Shown here in pieces: positions 36,411 to 46,570 of a stretch of 64,000 bases of DNA. The stretch's first letter is position 1. Each line of letters opens with the position of its first letter. The notes beneath the pieces were generated by a model. It was given only the letters and a program-made list of their open reading frames with translations, ran no database searches and had not been told where the DNA came from. The stretch is from Kappaphycus alvarezii (Eukaryota; Rhodophyta; Florideophyceae; Gigartinales; Solieriaceae). A program made the translations under genes and the position numbers. Location: assembly GCA_002205965.3 (NCBI GenBank), contig NADL03000458.1:434001-498000 (forward strand), given 5' to 3'.

Positions 36411-36488
36411 CGCAGTTATAGGAAGCCGAGCATGCACAAGCGTAAGCAAGCAGTCCGGCTTAAAAAAATTGACAAGCGTTACCCTGAT

Positions 36489-37159
36489 TTATCTCGAAGC
36501 TGACGCAGAGTTAGGCTTCTTCCTGTTCCGAACGGAGCCCTTCCTCTTAGGTACCACAACCTTGACCTGCCCCGTTGCCTTTTTCGAGGATGCCTTGGCA
36601 GCTTCTTCGCGTTCCATTTCCTCCCTCAATTCTGCCATGCCTTTTCGAATACCTTGGGCCAATGCACACCAAAGAAGATCATGACATACAAGCCATATTT
36701 CGCAAAGAATCCCTTGCGCTTTTCTCTCCTCCATGTGAGGGTGCGTCCTCAGCCGTTTGTCTTCCCCAACACCACCCTTTCCGGGTGAATACACATACTC
36801 TTGCCATTTTGGCCTCGAGCTTCGTACATATGCATCACGAACAACCACCTCACGACTGCTATCAGTAGTATCAGGATCACAGCCGTCGGCAGAGTCGACA
36901 CGCAAGGCGAGAGGAGGTGAGTCTTTATCGACACGGAGAACGGAGACCTGGAGACTGGCTTGGAGCGCACAACGGGGAACGCAGAGTGTGGGGCGGGATG
37001 TAGGAGACGTGCGAAGCAAGCCGTGGGGGGCAGCGAGGCCGACCTGGAAGGAGTGTCAAGAGGTTGCCATGACTGGCCGTGGTCGAGAGAGAGGAACAGT
37101 TGTGTCGAAAGAGCGTTTCGCAGAAGAAGGATGAGGAGAAAGGGTGCGAGGCGGAACAT
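36489..37159 (-). CDS. Small single-pass membrane protein with signal peptide and basic tail
   Basis: It starts at a genuine ATG (37159) with a signal peptide (MFRLAPFLLILLLRNALS, residues 1-18). A short Ser/Pro-rich lumenal part follows, then a membrane segment (AVILILLIAVVRWLFVMH, about 93-110). The frame then changes by -1 near 36820. The new frame gives WQEYVYSPGKGGVGEDKRL, a second hydrophobic patch (LCEIWLVCHDLLWCALAQG), an acidic coiled-coil-like run and a Lys/Arg-rich end at 36489. It is convergent with the helicase, and their stops are 78 bp apart. I do not recognise the family. The layout fits an ER or secretory-pathway membrane protein. The second frame is also open further upstream on its own, so the exact junction is uncertain. 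Confidence 0.5.
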
Positions 37160-37351
37160 TCAGGACGCAGAAAGAAGTACCTGTCTGTTTAAGTTCGTGT
37201 TGGCGCCCAGGAGAGTAACATTAACATTGAAAAGTCCGTGGGGTGTCGAGTTTAGGCTTGTGGCCTTCACGTTTGACTCTAGTGAATCGTTATTCAACTC
37301 GCGAAAAACATTGGGACACCCCTACCAGCAGACACTTGATTAGGCATATTC

Positions 37352-37396
37352 TGTACAGTTACTGTACGGTACTGTACTGTACTGTACAGTACAGTT
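37352..37396. repeat. GTACTGTAC dyad run
   Basis: It contains tactgtacggtactgtactg followed by tactgtacagtacag, a nearly uninterrupted run of overlapping GTAC dyads about 45 bp long. It sits 190 bp upstream of the small membrane-protein gene start (minus strand) and just outside the minus-strand retroelement remnant. Confidence 0.75.
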
Positions 37397-37439
37397 GACT
37401 ACGCATTTTCTGTAATTCACCAAAACTAAATGCCTACGT

Positions 37440-37800
37440 GCTGCACTTCTATTGCTTTTTTCGTCTGCGGTCTTGGGGGGAGAAATCTTTGCGGCGTTGA
37501 GAACAAGCACTCAGAGGCGCCGAGGAGGTCCAGCGGAGCCTGTGCTTTTCTTTCCCTGCCTTCGCGTTCCTTTCACTCGCTATCGCTGTCACTCTCCTTG
37601 CTCTTCTTATCACGGATTCTACTGTGCAGTACAGTACAGTGCGCCGCAAAACTGAATGGCGATCGGAAGGGACATGTGCCACTTTACATTTCTCGCGCTC
37701 AAGCGTGGGTCCCTGAGGCCCACGCTTGGGCAGAGGAAGTGTGAAACTCATGATGCGTTATTGCACTTGTCATCTCGCACGCGCGTCCTGTGGCATCCTC
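37440..37800 (-). repeat. LTR-like repeat, 3' side of a minus-strand retroelement
   Basis: Words such as actgaatggcgatcggaag and ttttttcgtctgcgg recur in diverged form at 41672-41870 (actgaatggctattggaac, tcttttcgtctgtg). The two copies are direct repeats about 4.1 kb apart. They lie on the two sides of minus-strand retroelement coding remnants, as LTRs would. Identity is moderate, so the pair is old. The call is tentative. Confidence 0.4.
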
Positions 37801-37851
37801 ACCTACACTTTGTCCTCTTAAACACGTTCGCGCCGGCCCGGCCAGCCTGAA

Positions 37852-38469
37852 CTAGTCACGCCCGTTCGCCCCGCACTCTCCTGTTACCTCCGTTTCTATG
37901 TTATAAGTAACACCCATCGCGTCTCGTTGCCGTGTTGCGATCTTCGTCTTCTTCCTATGTTTGAGAAGCGGGGCATACGCTTCCGATCGCCTGACCGTGC
38001 ATGTGCTGTGCGAGCTCAAGCGCGCTGGCTTTATCCACCCAACCACCCAACCTTCAACCAGCAATGTAGCTAACCGCGGAGCTACGGTAAAACAGCAGGT
38101 ACACGCTTGGTGTAAACTGTCCAGCCCATACAGAGGGAGATTAGCACCGACGAGACAATCTCCACGGCTGAGTACTGGCGGTCGTGCGCCGAGCAAAAGA
38201 ATGACCTCAGAGGCCGCAAATAAGTCTTTCAAGGGTGCAGTAAAGACATTGTGCAACGATTTTATCGAAGTACTTCCGACATCCCCGATATATGCAAGGT
38301 CGTCTACGTGAGCCACAACTTTCAAATGCCGTTTGGGATATACACAGCACCCAGTAACAGCACTTTCCATCCGAACAAAGAAGCGTTTGAAGGCTTCTTT
38401 GGTCGTTAAATCACCGATTACAGCATTTATTTCTCGAACGAAGAGATGAAGAGTGAGTTTTCCTGTCAC
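37852..38469 (-). pseudogene. Retroelement reverse transcriptase fragment
   Basis: The minus strand gives FKRFFVRMESAVTGCCVY followed by LKVVAHVDDLAYIGD, which has the shape of the RT catalytic region (V-D-D preceded by a hydrophobic strand and followed by a G-D turn). The frame then continues with PLYGLDSLHQACTC and a long tail without recognisable domains. I take it as a worn copia-type RT. Its orientation and position agree with a minus-strand element lying between the LTR-like repeats at 41.7-41.9 and 37.4-37.8 kb. Confidence 0.45.
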
Positions 38470-39270
38470 TATGGCCTAATCAGCTCCCGGCTCGATGATT
38501 ACTCAAACTAAGCGGTTCGACCCGAAGGCAGGGCTTTTTAATTGATCATGCGATAAAACAAGACTACAATCAGTACGTAAACGGACGAGCAAACACGAAA
38601 AAGAATCTCCATATTTCTATATACAGGGTCCGGAACTGCAACGATGGCCAGATCTCCCGCAATGAACAATCGTATTTTGATAGAAGAGGTCTTAGACCGC
38701 CAGCACCTTTATTGAGGACTGCTTTCAAATTAAAAATGGAGATTCATTCAGACAATTTATTTATATTCTCTTGAGGCCCGTCCCCATCCCTCGACCTTCG
38801 TTATCTCCTTTCAGATGAAATAAGTCTTTAAGGACCACAAGGACTTCTACATCTATTTTCAATCTCAAATGCCCATTGCATGCTAAGGAAAACAAAATAT
38901 TGCCGGTAGTTCCGTTACTTCAATGAAAACTAGCGCCTACCAAAGCCTTATATATATCGTAGCAGTCATTTGAGAACCCTAAGAGGTGCTCAGAAGAATT
39001 ATCTGCGTCGAAATATTGTCTCTAGCGATTTACTTATTAAATATCTCCATTTTTTACAACATAGCCCCCCGTGATGGCCTCTTCCCATCAAACTTTGATT
39101 TATCGTATGGAATATAGCAATGAGTCGCTATGAATACTGCGACTCGTCAATTCTAGGACGCCACCGAATATTTCGTTCTTGATATTTCCGAAGCTTCGCT
39201 CAGGGACGATCTATGATACTTGAAACAGTAAATATGAAATCATGAAATGGTTATGATAATAATTTCGATG
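38470..39270. other. No recognised gene
   Basis: AT-rich sequence between the RT fragment and the PIF/Harbinger transposase. It should hold the left flank or end of the inserted transposon, but I could not define a terminal inverted repeat or a three-base target duplication. Confidence 0.45.
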
Positions 39271-39277
39271 TTTCAAT

Positions 39278-40630
39278 GTGTGTGTCCGGTGTATGGTTAG
39301 CGAAAAGAAACGTTTGAAAATTCTGAACTTGACCGAATTCAAGCCAAACTTCTTTCTCTACATGGACCACACTGCTTTTATCCTTCTAAAAGTCCCTCTT
39401 CAGGAGGTCAAACGAGATGAGAAAGACGCCACTTCAGGTTATCTCCAATATAAATACAGTTCACAGCAGAATTATTCGTACCAAAAGCGAGGGAAAGCTT
39501 GCGGCTTTGATTGTGCTGTCATCAGTTGTTCCCGGAGTCACGATTCAAGGATCAATGTTATAGAGCGACGGTCGACGGAACAGAAAATCAATCCTCGAGA
39601 ACTCTTTTCGTTCCAGGACCATGTCGAGTCTCTTGGGTCTGAATGTTTTAGGTGTCTTTATAGAGTATCAGTGGAACAATTTCACAACTTATGCGAATAT
39701 GCCACGCCTTACCTTCCGAAACATGTAACCAGCGAAGCTGGAAAGGCTAATACGGTGTCTTCCGAGGTAAATTTATGTATAACGTTGAGGATGCTAGCAG
39801 TTGCAAGCTATCTCAACGTCAGATGGCCGAACTGTATTAAAGCGTGGAACGGTTTATACCATTTTCCAGCAGAAGCTGCAGGCATTGACCAGTTCTTTAC
39901 CAAAAATATCCTTTCCAACCACAGAAGAAGAATTTTACTACTGCGCAGACCAGTTTCGGAATCTGCAAAGGAGCCCACTATTGATGGAACAATAGCTGCA
40001 CTGGACAAAATTGCCATTGCCATACAACAACCCAGGCCCGATCAAACCCTAGATCCTCGCAAATATTAGAACCGTAAATGTTTCTATTCTGTATTCGTAC
40101 AAGCGGCTGTTGGGCGAAAATTCTATTTGTTTTCACGCGTCACTTAGGCGGAACGCATGGCTGCACTTCATTTGAGGCCAGTGTCTTTTTTGAGGCATTA
40201 CATCTTAGTAAACTCCCAAGCTGGGCAAGAATTGCCGGAAATGACGCGTATAAAAACAGTGGATATATACTGACTCCATATGGTGGTCCAAATCTATCGT
40301 AATTCAAGGACTTTCTTAACTACTACTACTTTTCAACCTGCCGCATTAAGATCTAACAAGCGTTCGGGTGTTTTTTTCCAGGTTCGGAATATTTTCGTCC
40401 CCTCTCCGCTTTAGCCTTGCCACCAATACTTTGATTATAATGGTCGCCTGAAAACTGTACAAATTAATCATTGTCTTAACTACTACTTTTCAACCTGCCG
40501 CATTAAGATCTAACAAGCGTTCGGGTGTTTTTTTCCAGGTTCGGAATATTTTCGTCCCCTCTCCGCTTTAGCCTTGCCACCAATACTTTGATTATAATGG
40601 TCGCCTGAAAACTGTACAAATTAATCATTG
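39278..40630 (+). pseudogene. PIF/Harbinger-like transposase pseudogene, copy 2
   Basis: The frame 39278-40069 gives LCITLRMLAVASYLNVRWPN, TIAALDKIAIAIQQPRPDQT and LDPRKY, then a TAG. It continues in frame as NRKCFYSVFVQAAVGRKFYL. After a -1 frame change near 40115 come LGGTHGCTSFEASVFFEAL and ARIAGNDAYKNSGYILTPYG, then another stop. The tail (from about 40305) recalls the ..CRI..QAFG.. end but sits in a duplicated block. These blocks match the DDE_Tnp_4 type and copy 1 at 22940-23955. An N-terminal extension (39278-39640) rich in basic residues is present only here. It is inactive as read. Confidence 0.8.
40314..40630. repeat. Tandem duplication of about 157 bp
   Basis: Copy 1 is 40314-40473 and copy 2 is 40474-40630. 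They appear identical except for one extra tac-type triplet near the start of copy 1 (actactactac against actactac). The unit covers the C-terminal part of the PIF/Harbinger transposase. The near-identity shows that the duplication is recent, or that it is an assembly artefact. Confidence 0.95.
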
Positions 40631-40989
40631 ATAGGTGAGATAACACATATTACAACCAATTATATATCGCAGAATACGACAATGTGCAAGTTTCTCTCAC
40701 AGTACATATACAGGACTATTTGCGTAAGGAGCATGACCTAAAGCATTCTAGAAATTGGCAGAGAGAGGATTCACGAAATTACCAGTCAACTAAATGCCCT
40801 TGGGTTACTGCAACCTAGATTGAGAAGAATTATGTTTCTATTGGATTGAAGAACTGGAAACAAACATTTCCCCTTATTAAGATTTTTTAATATAATACTG
40901 TGTGTTACATAATACCACACACCATCGGAGAGATCCCTCAAAAGATTCTTCACCGTTTAATCCATAACTGCTCTCATTCTCTTTTGTGC

Positions 40990-41640
40990 TGGAGTCAATC
41001 ATTCTTCACGCTTGTAAAATTGCAGAGAGGAGGGGCTGTGCTGTTTACCTTTCGCCTCGATCATCTGTAACTTTGATTTATCGCGTTCTGCTTCTTCTTT
41101 TTCTCTTAATACTTCTTCGGATTGCGGTTTGACAACTTCCGAGATCTTCTTGAGATCCACAATTTTGATTTCCTGTGGTTACCTTCTTCTCTTTCGAGGT
41201 AATGTCCGCACAGATAGTGATAGAGGCACCCAATCGCAGATGCCTTCTTCTCCCAGTGCATCTGAATGTATTTCAATACGGAGAATCCCGGAGAAAGACA
41301 TTTCATTAAATCAAACTTTTGTAAGTAGTTTCCAGCTGCGCCAGAGATCTCGATATCCCCGACGGGTCCAATTTAGCATTGATGGCGTTCTTAAGTTCTT
41401 CCTCCGGTTTCGTTGCCTTTCTAAACCTCTCCAAAAGCTCATAATTTACCGTGTCTTAAGCTTTAGTCCCTCGGTCATAGGGTCCCAGCACTCAACACCA
41501 TCGTGGTATCAATCAGAGGCAGAGCTCTTAAGGCGCATCATTTCATTTTCGTACCCTAAAAGGAACCTAGTAACGTCGGAAGAGGGGATTCCGTAAAATG
41601 GAGCTTGGATATTTGCGTTGTTGATCATGGTGTTTTCATA
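40990..41640 (-). pseudogene. Retroelement gag remnant
   Basis: From 41628 down, the minus strand starts MINNANIQAPFYGIPSSDVT and continues FLLGYENEMMRLKSSASD to a stop. After interruptions come RKATKPEEELKNAINAKLDP, an LSPGFSVLKYIQMHWEKKA part and a charged EVLREKEEAERDKSKLQ segment. The pattern (target segment, FL..YE, then an E-L-K-A-I helix) is that of a gag capsid domain. It lies just inside the LTR-like repeat at 41672-41870, where gag of a minus-strand element belongs. Confidence 0.5.
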
Positions 41641-41671
41641 CTATAGGCTCCGTTACCATGTTTAGATTGTT

Positions 41672-41870
41672 CTTTTTCTGTCTTTTCGTCTGTGATCAAG
41701 TGTAACTTTTCTTTCCTTTCATTTTATTCGCTTTTCCTTCAATCGCTCTCGCTCTTTTCACTATTTATCTCACGCATTTTACTGTACAATACGCTGCATT
41801 GCACTGAATGGCTATTGGAACGGACAAAGGTCACTTTGCACTACGTCTAACTTAAATGTTATGGTAACTT
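41672..41870 (-). repeat. LTR-like repeat, 5' side of a minus-strand retroelement
   Basis: A diverged direct copy of the block at 37440-37800 (see that entry). It precedes the gag remnant on the minus strand. Taken together, 41.87 to 37.44 kb would be one old LTR element, interrupted by the plus-strand PIF/Harbinger copy. Confidence 0.4.
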
Positions 41871-42650
41871 GCGGTAATATCTAGTTTTCGCCTTGTATTC
41901 CATTTTTGAAGAATAAATACCTGAGTATCACCTGTGCTGTATGTACCTCTAGCAGTACTGAGAATACCAAAAATTTAAAGTAATTATTTTCAGTGGTGGT
42001 TCATCAAGCCCAGGGTGCAGTTCTTACCTTACTAAAATTAAAGTAGTATGTTTAGAAGCATACATATCTCTAGTCCTCCGTACTGTAGCTTTCAACTTGA
42101 TGTACAATACACTACGTAGGCTGAACTACATGCAGGCCTGAGAAAGTTAGCTCTGCTGCTCTGGAAAACTAGAACATTTAAATAGCATGTTAACGCTTTC
42201 CTTTGAAACTTTTTTGTGCACTCTTGCTATCTAACGTCAACTTTCATCAGTACCGAATCATTTACAGTGCTTTTTACGCCAAACTTAAGCATCATCAGAC
42301 TCTGCTGGTCATTTGTTCGGAGTTTAGGACTCTAAATTTCCGCTGGCGAATCAAATTTCATCTCAGAAAAATTCCGTGACTTTTTGTAGTAATATGGGTC
42401 CGTAGGTCTATGCACCAGGTGGTCGGTTTTCGGGATCGAAGCTTTATCGGGAGGCCAGTCTAGCTAGGCTAGACAATTCGTAGGTAGCGGGGTAGAGAGA
42501 TTATAAGTAGCGCACTAGGGGCGTGGGAGGATGGCCTACGTCGACCTGCTATGCTTCGGATGGACTTATAATGGATTTCCAGCGCTAGTCCCTATAAAAC
42601 AGCGTGGAGGAGGTCGACATGGTTGGATCGCGGAATAGCTTGGTCATGAA
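41871..42650. other. No recognised gene
   Basis: AT-rich sequence with short frames only. I see no repeat pair, RNA gene or domain. Confidence 0.5.
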
Positions 42651-42656
42651 CGACAT

Positions 42657-43252
42657 CTAGGAACTTGTTACGAACGTGGTGAAGGGTACTTTTCCTGAAA
42701 AGGATCCGGAGTACTTGTCCTCTTCCTTGAAAGTGTTTGCCACAGCTGTTTTTGTTCCGCCCCGGTGCTTGCTGCCCATTCCCTTCACCGTGAGTAGCGA
42801 CGATGAGGTGGGCGGTGTGGACGCCTGTGCTGTGGCTGAATTTGGACCTGGGTCATGGCAGCGGCTGTGCTTGGGTCGGTGGTACGGCTCGATAGTTCTT
42901 CCCGCTTCCGTCACGCAATCGGGGTTGCTGTACAGTGCGCGGACAACTTTGACTCTGATCTTTATATTTCTGTCTCGGATTATGTCGGCCCCAGACTTCT
43001 CGATAATGTGACGCACGACGTTTGATATGCTATGATTCGCGAGACATTCGTCCACAAATAGAGTCTCTGCCGGAATTAATTGTTGTAGGTACTCTAGAAC
43101 GTTTGCTCTCGGTTGCTCGATTGCGTCCCTCAGGATTCCGCAGATCCCGAGTACCTGTGCGTCGCTCTTTGTCTCCTCGTTGCGTTCGATGTCCTTCTTT
43201 AACAAATTGAAGTCTGCCTCCGAGAAGAGTTCGGGTATGTTTGAGAAAGAAT
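42657..43252 (-). pseudogene. Unassigned minus-strand ORF, possibly a retroelement gag
   Basis: A continuous minus-strand frame runs from a stop just above 43252 to 42657 (about 198 codons). The first part is helical and acidic (ELFSEADFNLLKKDIERNEE, LEYLQQLIPAETLFVDECLA). The middle (KSGADIIRDRNIKIRVKVV) is basic. The end is Ser/Pro/Lys-rich and stops at KVPFTTFVTSS. There is no ATG in the upstream part; the first alternative start is a TTG at 43205. I do not recognise the family. Its surroundings (old retroelements on the same strand) suggest a gag or a broken host exon. The coding look is good but the function is unknown. Confidence 0.4.
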
Positions 43253-43259
43253 GCGGGTC

Positions 43260-44390
43260 GTAGTACTAGTTACGAGCTAGGTGAGTGTTAGAGAGAGGGC
43301 AGATATGAAGCAATATGTGCGATATTGAGATAGAGGGGTCGGCGCGGACGGAGGCCTGTTCGAGGTGAGAATGTAGAATCAGTTCCGTATAAACTTTCAA
43401 GTGTTCTCGAAACTGGGTCTTTTCGCGTCTCAATCCGCTCTATAATACCCATCTCTGAGTGCTACGTGCGCAGCGTAGCTAAGTAAGAGTGGTGTAGGCC
43501 CGTGGCGGTTGCAACCGTAATCTCGAATGAGTTAGGCGAGGGCTAGAGAAAACCAGAGAGGTAGGTCGATCTAGTTTTACCGATGAGACGCTTCCTATTT
43601 TCTAGAATGAAGTGATAGACGTCGTGGCACTGTGTCAGTGTTAAGTATCTGTGGCGGCTTGCGCAACGGTAAGTGACGAGACATTGGTAACAAAATTAAA
43701 TTACACTTCGGATCTAAAAGCCACAATCAGCTGTAAAGTAAAATCGATCTCCAAACTGTAAGCGGGAAGTTGTGTGAAGTCAGCTCAAGTACACGTGTAT
43801 GTGTGATTCAGCAGTGGTTTGAGTTACTTGTGATTTCACCGCTTCACCACCAGGGTCCCCCAGCCTTTCTAGGATTGGAGAGGAAAAAGGAAAAAAATGC
43901 GGAAAGAAAGAGTAAAGGTGAGGAGGCATGGAGGAAAAAGGGGTAAAAGCAGCTAGAAATGACTACCCCGGTCGGTATAGCAAGGTCTAGCTGGAGCAAT
44001 CCGTGCAGCGCTAGGCTTGCTGGTCACCAATTAGGATTCATAGTTGCAAGCCCTGGGACTACTACGGCTTCTCGGTCTCGGAACTGGGAATTTTTTCTGT
44101 CCCTTGTCATTTTTCCTCCACTTCCTTACTGTTGGGGTCGTTGAAGTCCCTGGTCCATAAGTAGTGTAGGCTGACGCCACCTAGTGTGGCGCATGGAAAG
44201 CTAGAAATTGCAGTAAATACAAAGTAAGGGAAGTAGTTGCCACTGGCCCTACACGTGACCTTACACATGGCAATCACACGTGGCACGGCGCTTGCGCCCG
44301 GGACAGGACTTCCTGTCCTTACTGTAGATACAGTAGTGCGCGCGCGTTAAAATAAAAGTCCAAGTACCACAATCCTTAGAAGATCATATT
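43260..44390. other. No recognised gene; small hairpins
   Basis: Mostly featureless. Near 44300-44345 two short perfect inverted repeats follow each other (ggacagga..tcctgtcc and tactgta..tacagta), next to a cgcgcgcg run. They could be terminator-like or simply repeats. No gene is supported. Confidence 0.4.
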
Positions 44391-44394
44391 GGTG

Positions 44395-44740
44395 TGATTT
44401 CATCCACTCCTCTTGCAAATAATTTCCGCACGAAATCAATCTCCTGTTTCGGTGACCTCGTTTCTTCTGTAGTCTTCATCTAAGGTACGAACTTACCTAT
44501 TAATTTCTTTGTTTCTTCCTTCCTTTCCCTCAACTCCTCAATCAACCTCACAAGATCCCTATACGCTTTGTAAGTAGCCCGGACTTATGTTTCGTCTATT
44601 ACGTTACTTTGCCGTGGATCTAGCATCAGAACCACAGTATCTTGTCTTAAAAGGCCATTTCCAGACAATTTGAACACGGCCACTCCTGTTCTTTCGCCCA
44701 TTCCAAGGAAGGCCTATTTTTCATGGCCTTTTAACGGCTA
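44395..44740 (-). pseudogene. Unassigned minus-strand coding-like segment
   Basis: From about 44735 down, the minus strand reads FLGMGERTGVAVFKLSGNG, then LLRQDTVVLMLDPRQSNVID, a TAA, then VRATYKAYRDLVRLIEELRE and KEETKKLIGKFVP before TAG. After this comes MKTTEETRSPKQEIDFVRK in the same frame. The stretch contains two in-frame stops but is otherwise highly coding-like. It lies directly beside the Ty3 insertion point. I cannot name a family. Confidence 0.35.
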
Positions 44741-44821
44741 TAGCCTTAACCTTATAATGGTTATTTTTGGTTTTTAAAATCTAAATAGAAATTTTAACCA
44801 GCTTCTGTGTCTCACAGGTAA

Positions 44822-45193
44822 TGTAACAATCCAGAATAGTCTACGGTATTCTAGGCTGTTCTGGACGCATGCCAGAAAGGCATATTTAGCGTGGCATTTA
44901 TCTTTTTAGTTTTTATTTTGCCTGTAGAATTTTATATTGCATTGCTGTAACGCATCTAGAGGTTTCCAAATAGTGTTCTAGAATAGTTTGGAGTACTTTA
45001 GAACTTTCTAGTCAGTATATTTGATATGTGTGATTTTGCAAACATTTAGAGGGGGTGAGAATCACTATATAAGGAACGGTTATTGCCGAGTAGCGGCACC
45101 AACACCCAACCAACTATTATCCATCGATCAAAGTATACGTTTTGAGTTTATTTTATCTGTCTTCCTTTGCCCCAACTGGTCTTCCGTTTCACA
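44822..45193 (+). repeat. 5' LTR of the Ty3/gypsy element
   Basis: 372 bp, starting tgtaacaatccagaatag and ending ttccgtttcaca. A tatataagg promoter-like word lies at about 45066-45074. It differs from the 3' copy at two bases (aaagg/caagg near 44877 and catct/caact near 44955) and lacks one T near its end. Confidence 0.95.
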
Positions 45194-45778
45194 GGTAGCA
45201 TCGCCCAGTTGGCCGAAGGTATTCAGGTTGTACTACGACTGTGGGCTGGAGTGCCAGTCGTTGGTAAGTCACCACCTGTGGGCTGGAGTGCCAGGTGTGT
45301 GAAAGTATTCTAGTTCTGCAGGGAGAACTAGATAGGCAGGAAGGTATCTTCAATATCTTCGCTTACTTTGATTGTGGTTGTTCTGCGCCGAGTCGCCTAC
45401 GTATTCTCATATAACCCTCTCGACTATTGGCTGTTAGCTAGGTCGACCGACTGGGACAAGGGTTCGAGTAACGCGCTATAGGTTTGATCAGGTAGGAACA
45501 CCATAGTCGAGTAGTGCAGTGATTGCGAAGTATCTTTCGGTCGGCTCGAGATCTTTTCTTATAGGGTAAGGACACCGTACGGTCTTTGCCAAAAGACTGG
45601 TGGGGATATCCCGAACAGATATAGATCACCGTAACTCTCGAGTGTGGGTTACGAAGAGGTTTGTATCACTCTCTTGCGGGAAGAGGACCCGTCGCCGTGG
45701 GACGGCTCCCTACAAGTATCAAGTGGATATTAGCTCAAGAGAGAAGATTCCAAGAGAAGAAGAGAAGGTTGGTTTAAT
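45194..45778 (+). other. Leader region of the Ty3/gypsy element
   Basis: About 585 bp between the 5' LTR and gag. It should carry the primer-binding site directly after the LTR (ggtagcatcgcccag), but I cannot match it to a specific tRNA. A 19-bp word, ctgtgggctggagtgccag, occurs twice (45239-45257 and 45276-45294). Confidence 0.6.
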
Positions 45779-46570
45779 ATGTCGTTTTTAAAGCCGAACA
45801 AGCCGGAGCAGTTTAAGGGCACTCGGGATAGGCTCGTCGTGGAAACTTGGTTGTACCAGCTCGAACAATACCTGACGCTTGTTCAGATGCAAAATACGGA
45901 CCTTGCACTGAACGATGGAGCTAAGATTATGTATGCTACAACCTTGTTTACCGGCACAGCAGCAAGTTGGTGGTTCATGAAAGTTGCCGCTAATGCTGTC
46001 CCAGATTCTTTTCAAGAATTCAAGAATCTGGTAAGAGCTGAGTTCATTCCCGCTGATAGTGTTCGACGTGCAAGAGACAAGCTAAGGACTTTGCATCAGA
46101 AGTATTCTGTTGCGGCTTATCTTTCAGAGTTTAGAAATGTGGCTCTGAGCATTCCTGGAATCTCGATGGATGAAATGCTAGATAAGTTTGTCTCTGGATT
46201 GAAGCCGCAGATTAGGCTTGAATTACTTAAGAGTAATGTAACGAACGTCGATGAAGCTGCCCGAATTGCTCTGAGCGTTGACAGTGCTTTACGTGGATCT
46301 GGCATGTTCTCAAGGTTTGGTGAACAGTCGACTTATGTTCCAAACCAAGCTCCCGTACCAATGGAGATCGGTAACGTGGAGAAAAGGTACAACAAAGATC
46401 AAAGCCGAAACAGGTATCGTCGATTTGATCAGGAGAAAGAGAAGTTGTACAAAGAGAACCGCTGCTTTACGTGTCATAAAGTAGGCTGCAGGCCGTGGAA
46501 GCATGATGACCGTAGGAATACGATTGCATCGAATAATGCTCAAGTAATTGATAGTGACTCGGAAAACTAA
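45779..46570 (+). CDS. gag: Ty3/gypsy Gag
   Basis: Gag forms the virus-like particle of the element. The 263-codon frame starts at ATG (45779). It has the retrotrans_gag domain (VETWLYQLEQYL, AASWWFMKVAANAVPDSFQE, FIPADSVRRARDKLRTLHQ, SEFRNVALSIPGISMDEMLD, about residues 20-150). A basic linker and a Cys-rich knuckle (CFTCHKVGCRPWKH, near residue 234) follow; its spacing is not the usual CCHC. It ends acidic at a TAA (46568). Immediately downstream, the -1 frame is open (KGPPKGKNAPVGPSMSDFER, ...RQLDKVYR), so gag and pol probably form one polyprotein, joined by frameshifting or by a base missing from the assembly. Confidence 0.9.
   Translation: MSFLKPNKPEQFKGTRDRLVVETWLYQLEQYLTLVQMQNTDLALNDGAKIMYATTLFTGTAASWWFMKVAANAVPDSFQEFKNLVRAEFIPADSVRRARDKLRTLHQKYSVAAYLSEFRNVALSIPGISMDEMLDKFVSGLKPQIRLELLKSNVTNVDEAARIALSVDSALRGSGMFSRFGEQSTYVPNQAPVPMEIGNVEKRYNKDQSRNRYRRFDQEKEKLYKENRCFTCHKVGCRPWKHDDRRNTIASNNAQVIDSDSEN

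Noticed and set aside
40314-40630. Possible CRISPR-like or satellite array
   Set aside because: There are only two directly adjacent copies with no spacers; it is a simple tandem duplication in transposon DNA.
45460-45490. tRNA-like word ggttcgagt in the Ty3 leader
   Set aside because: It resembles a T-loop, but no acceptor stem or anticodon arm can be built around it.
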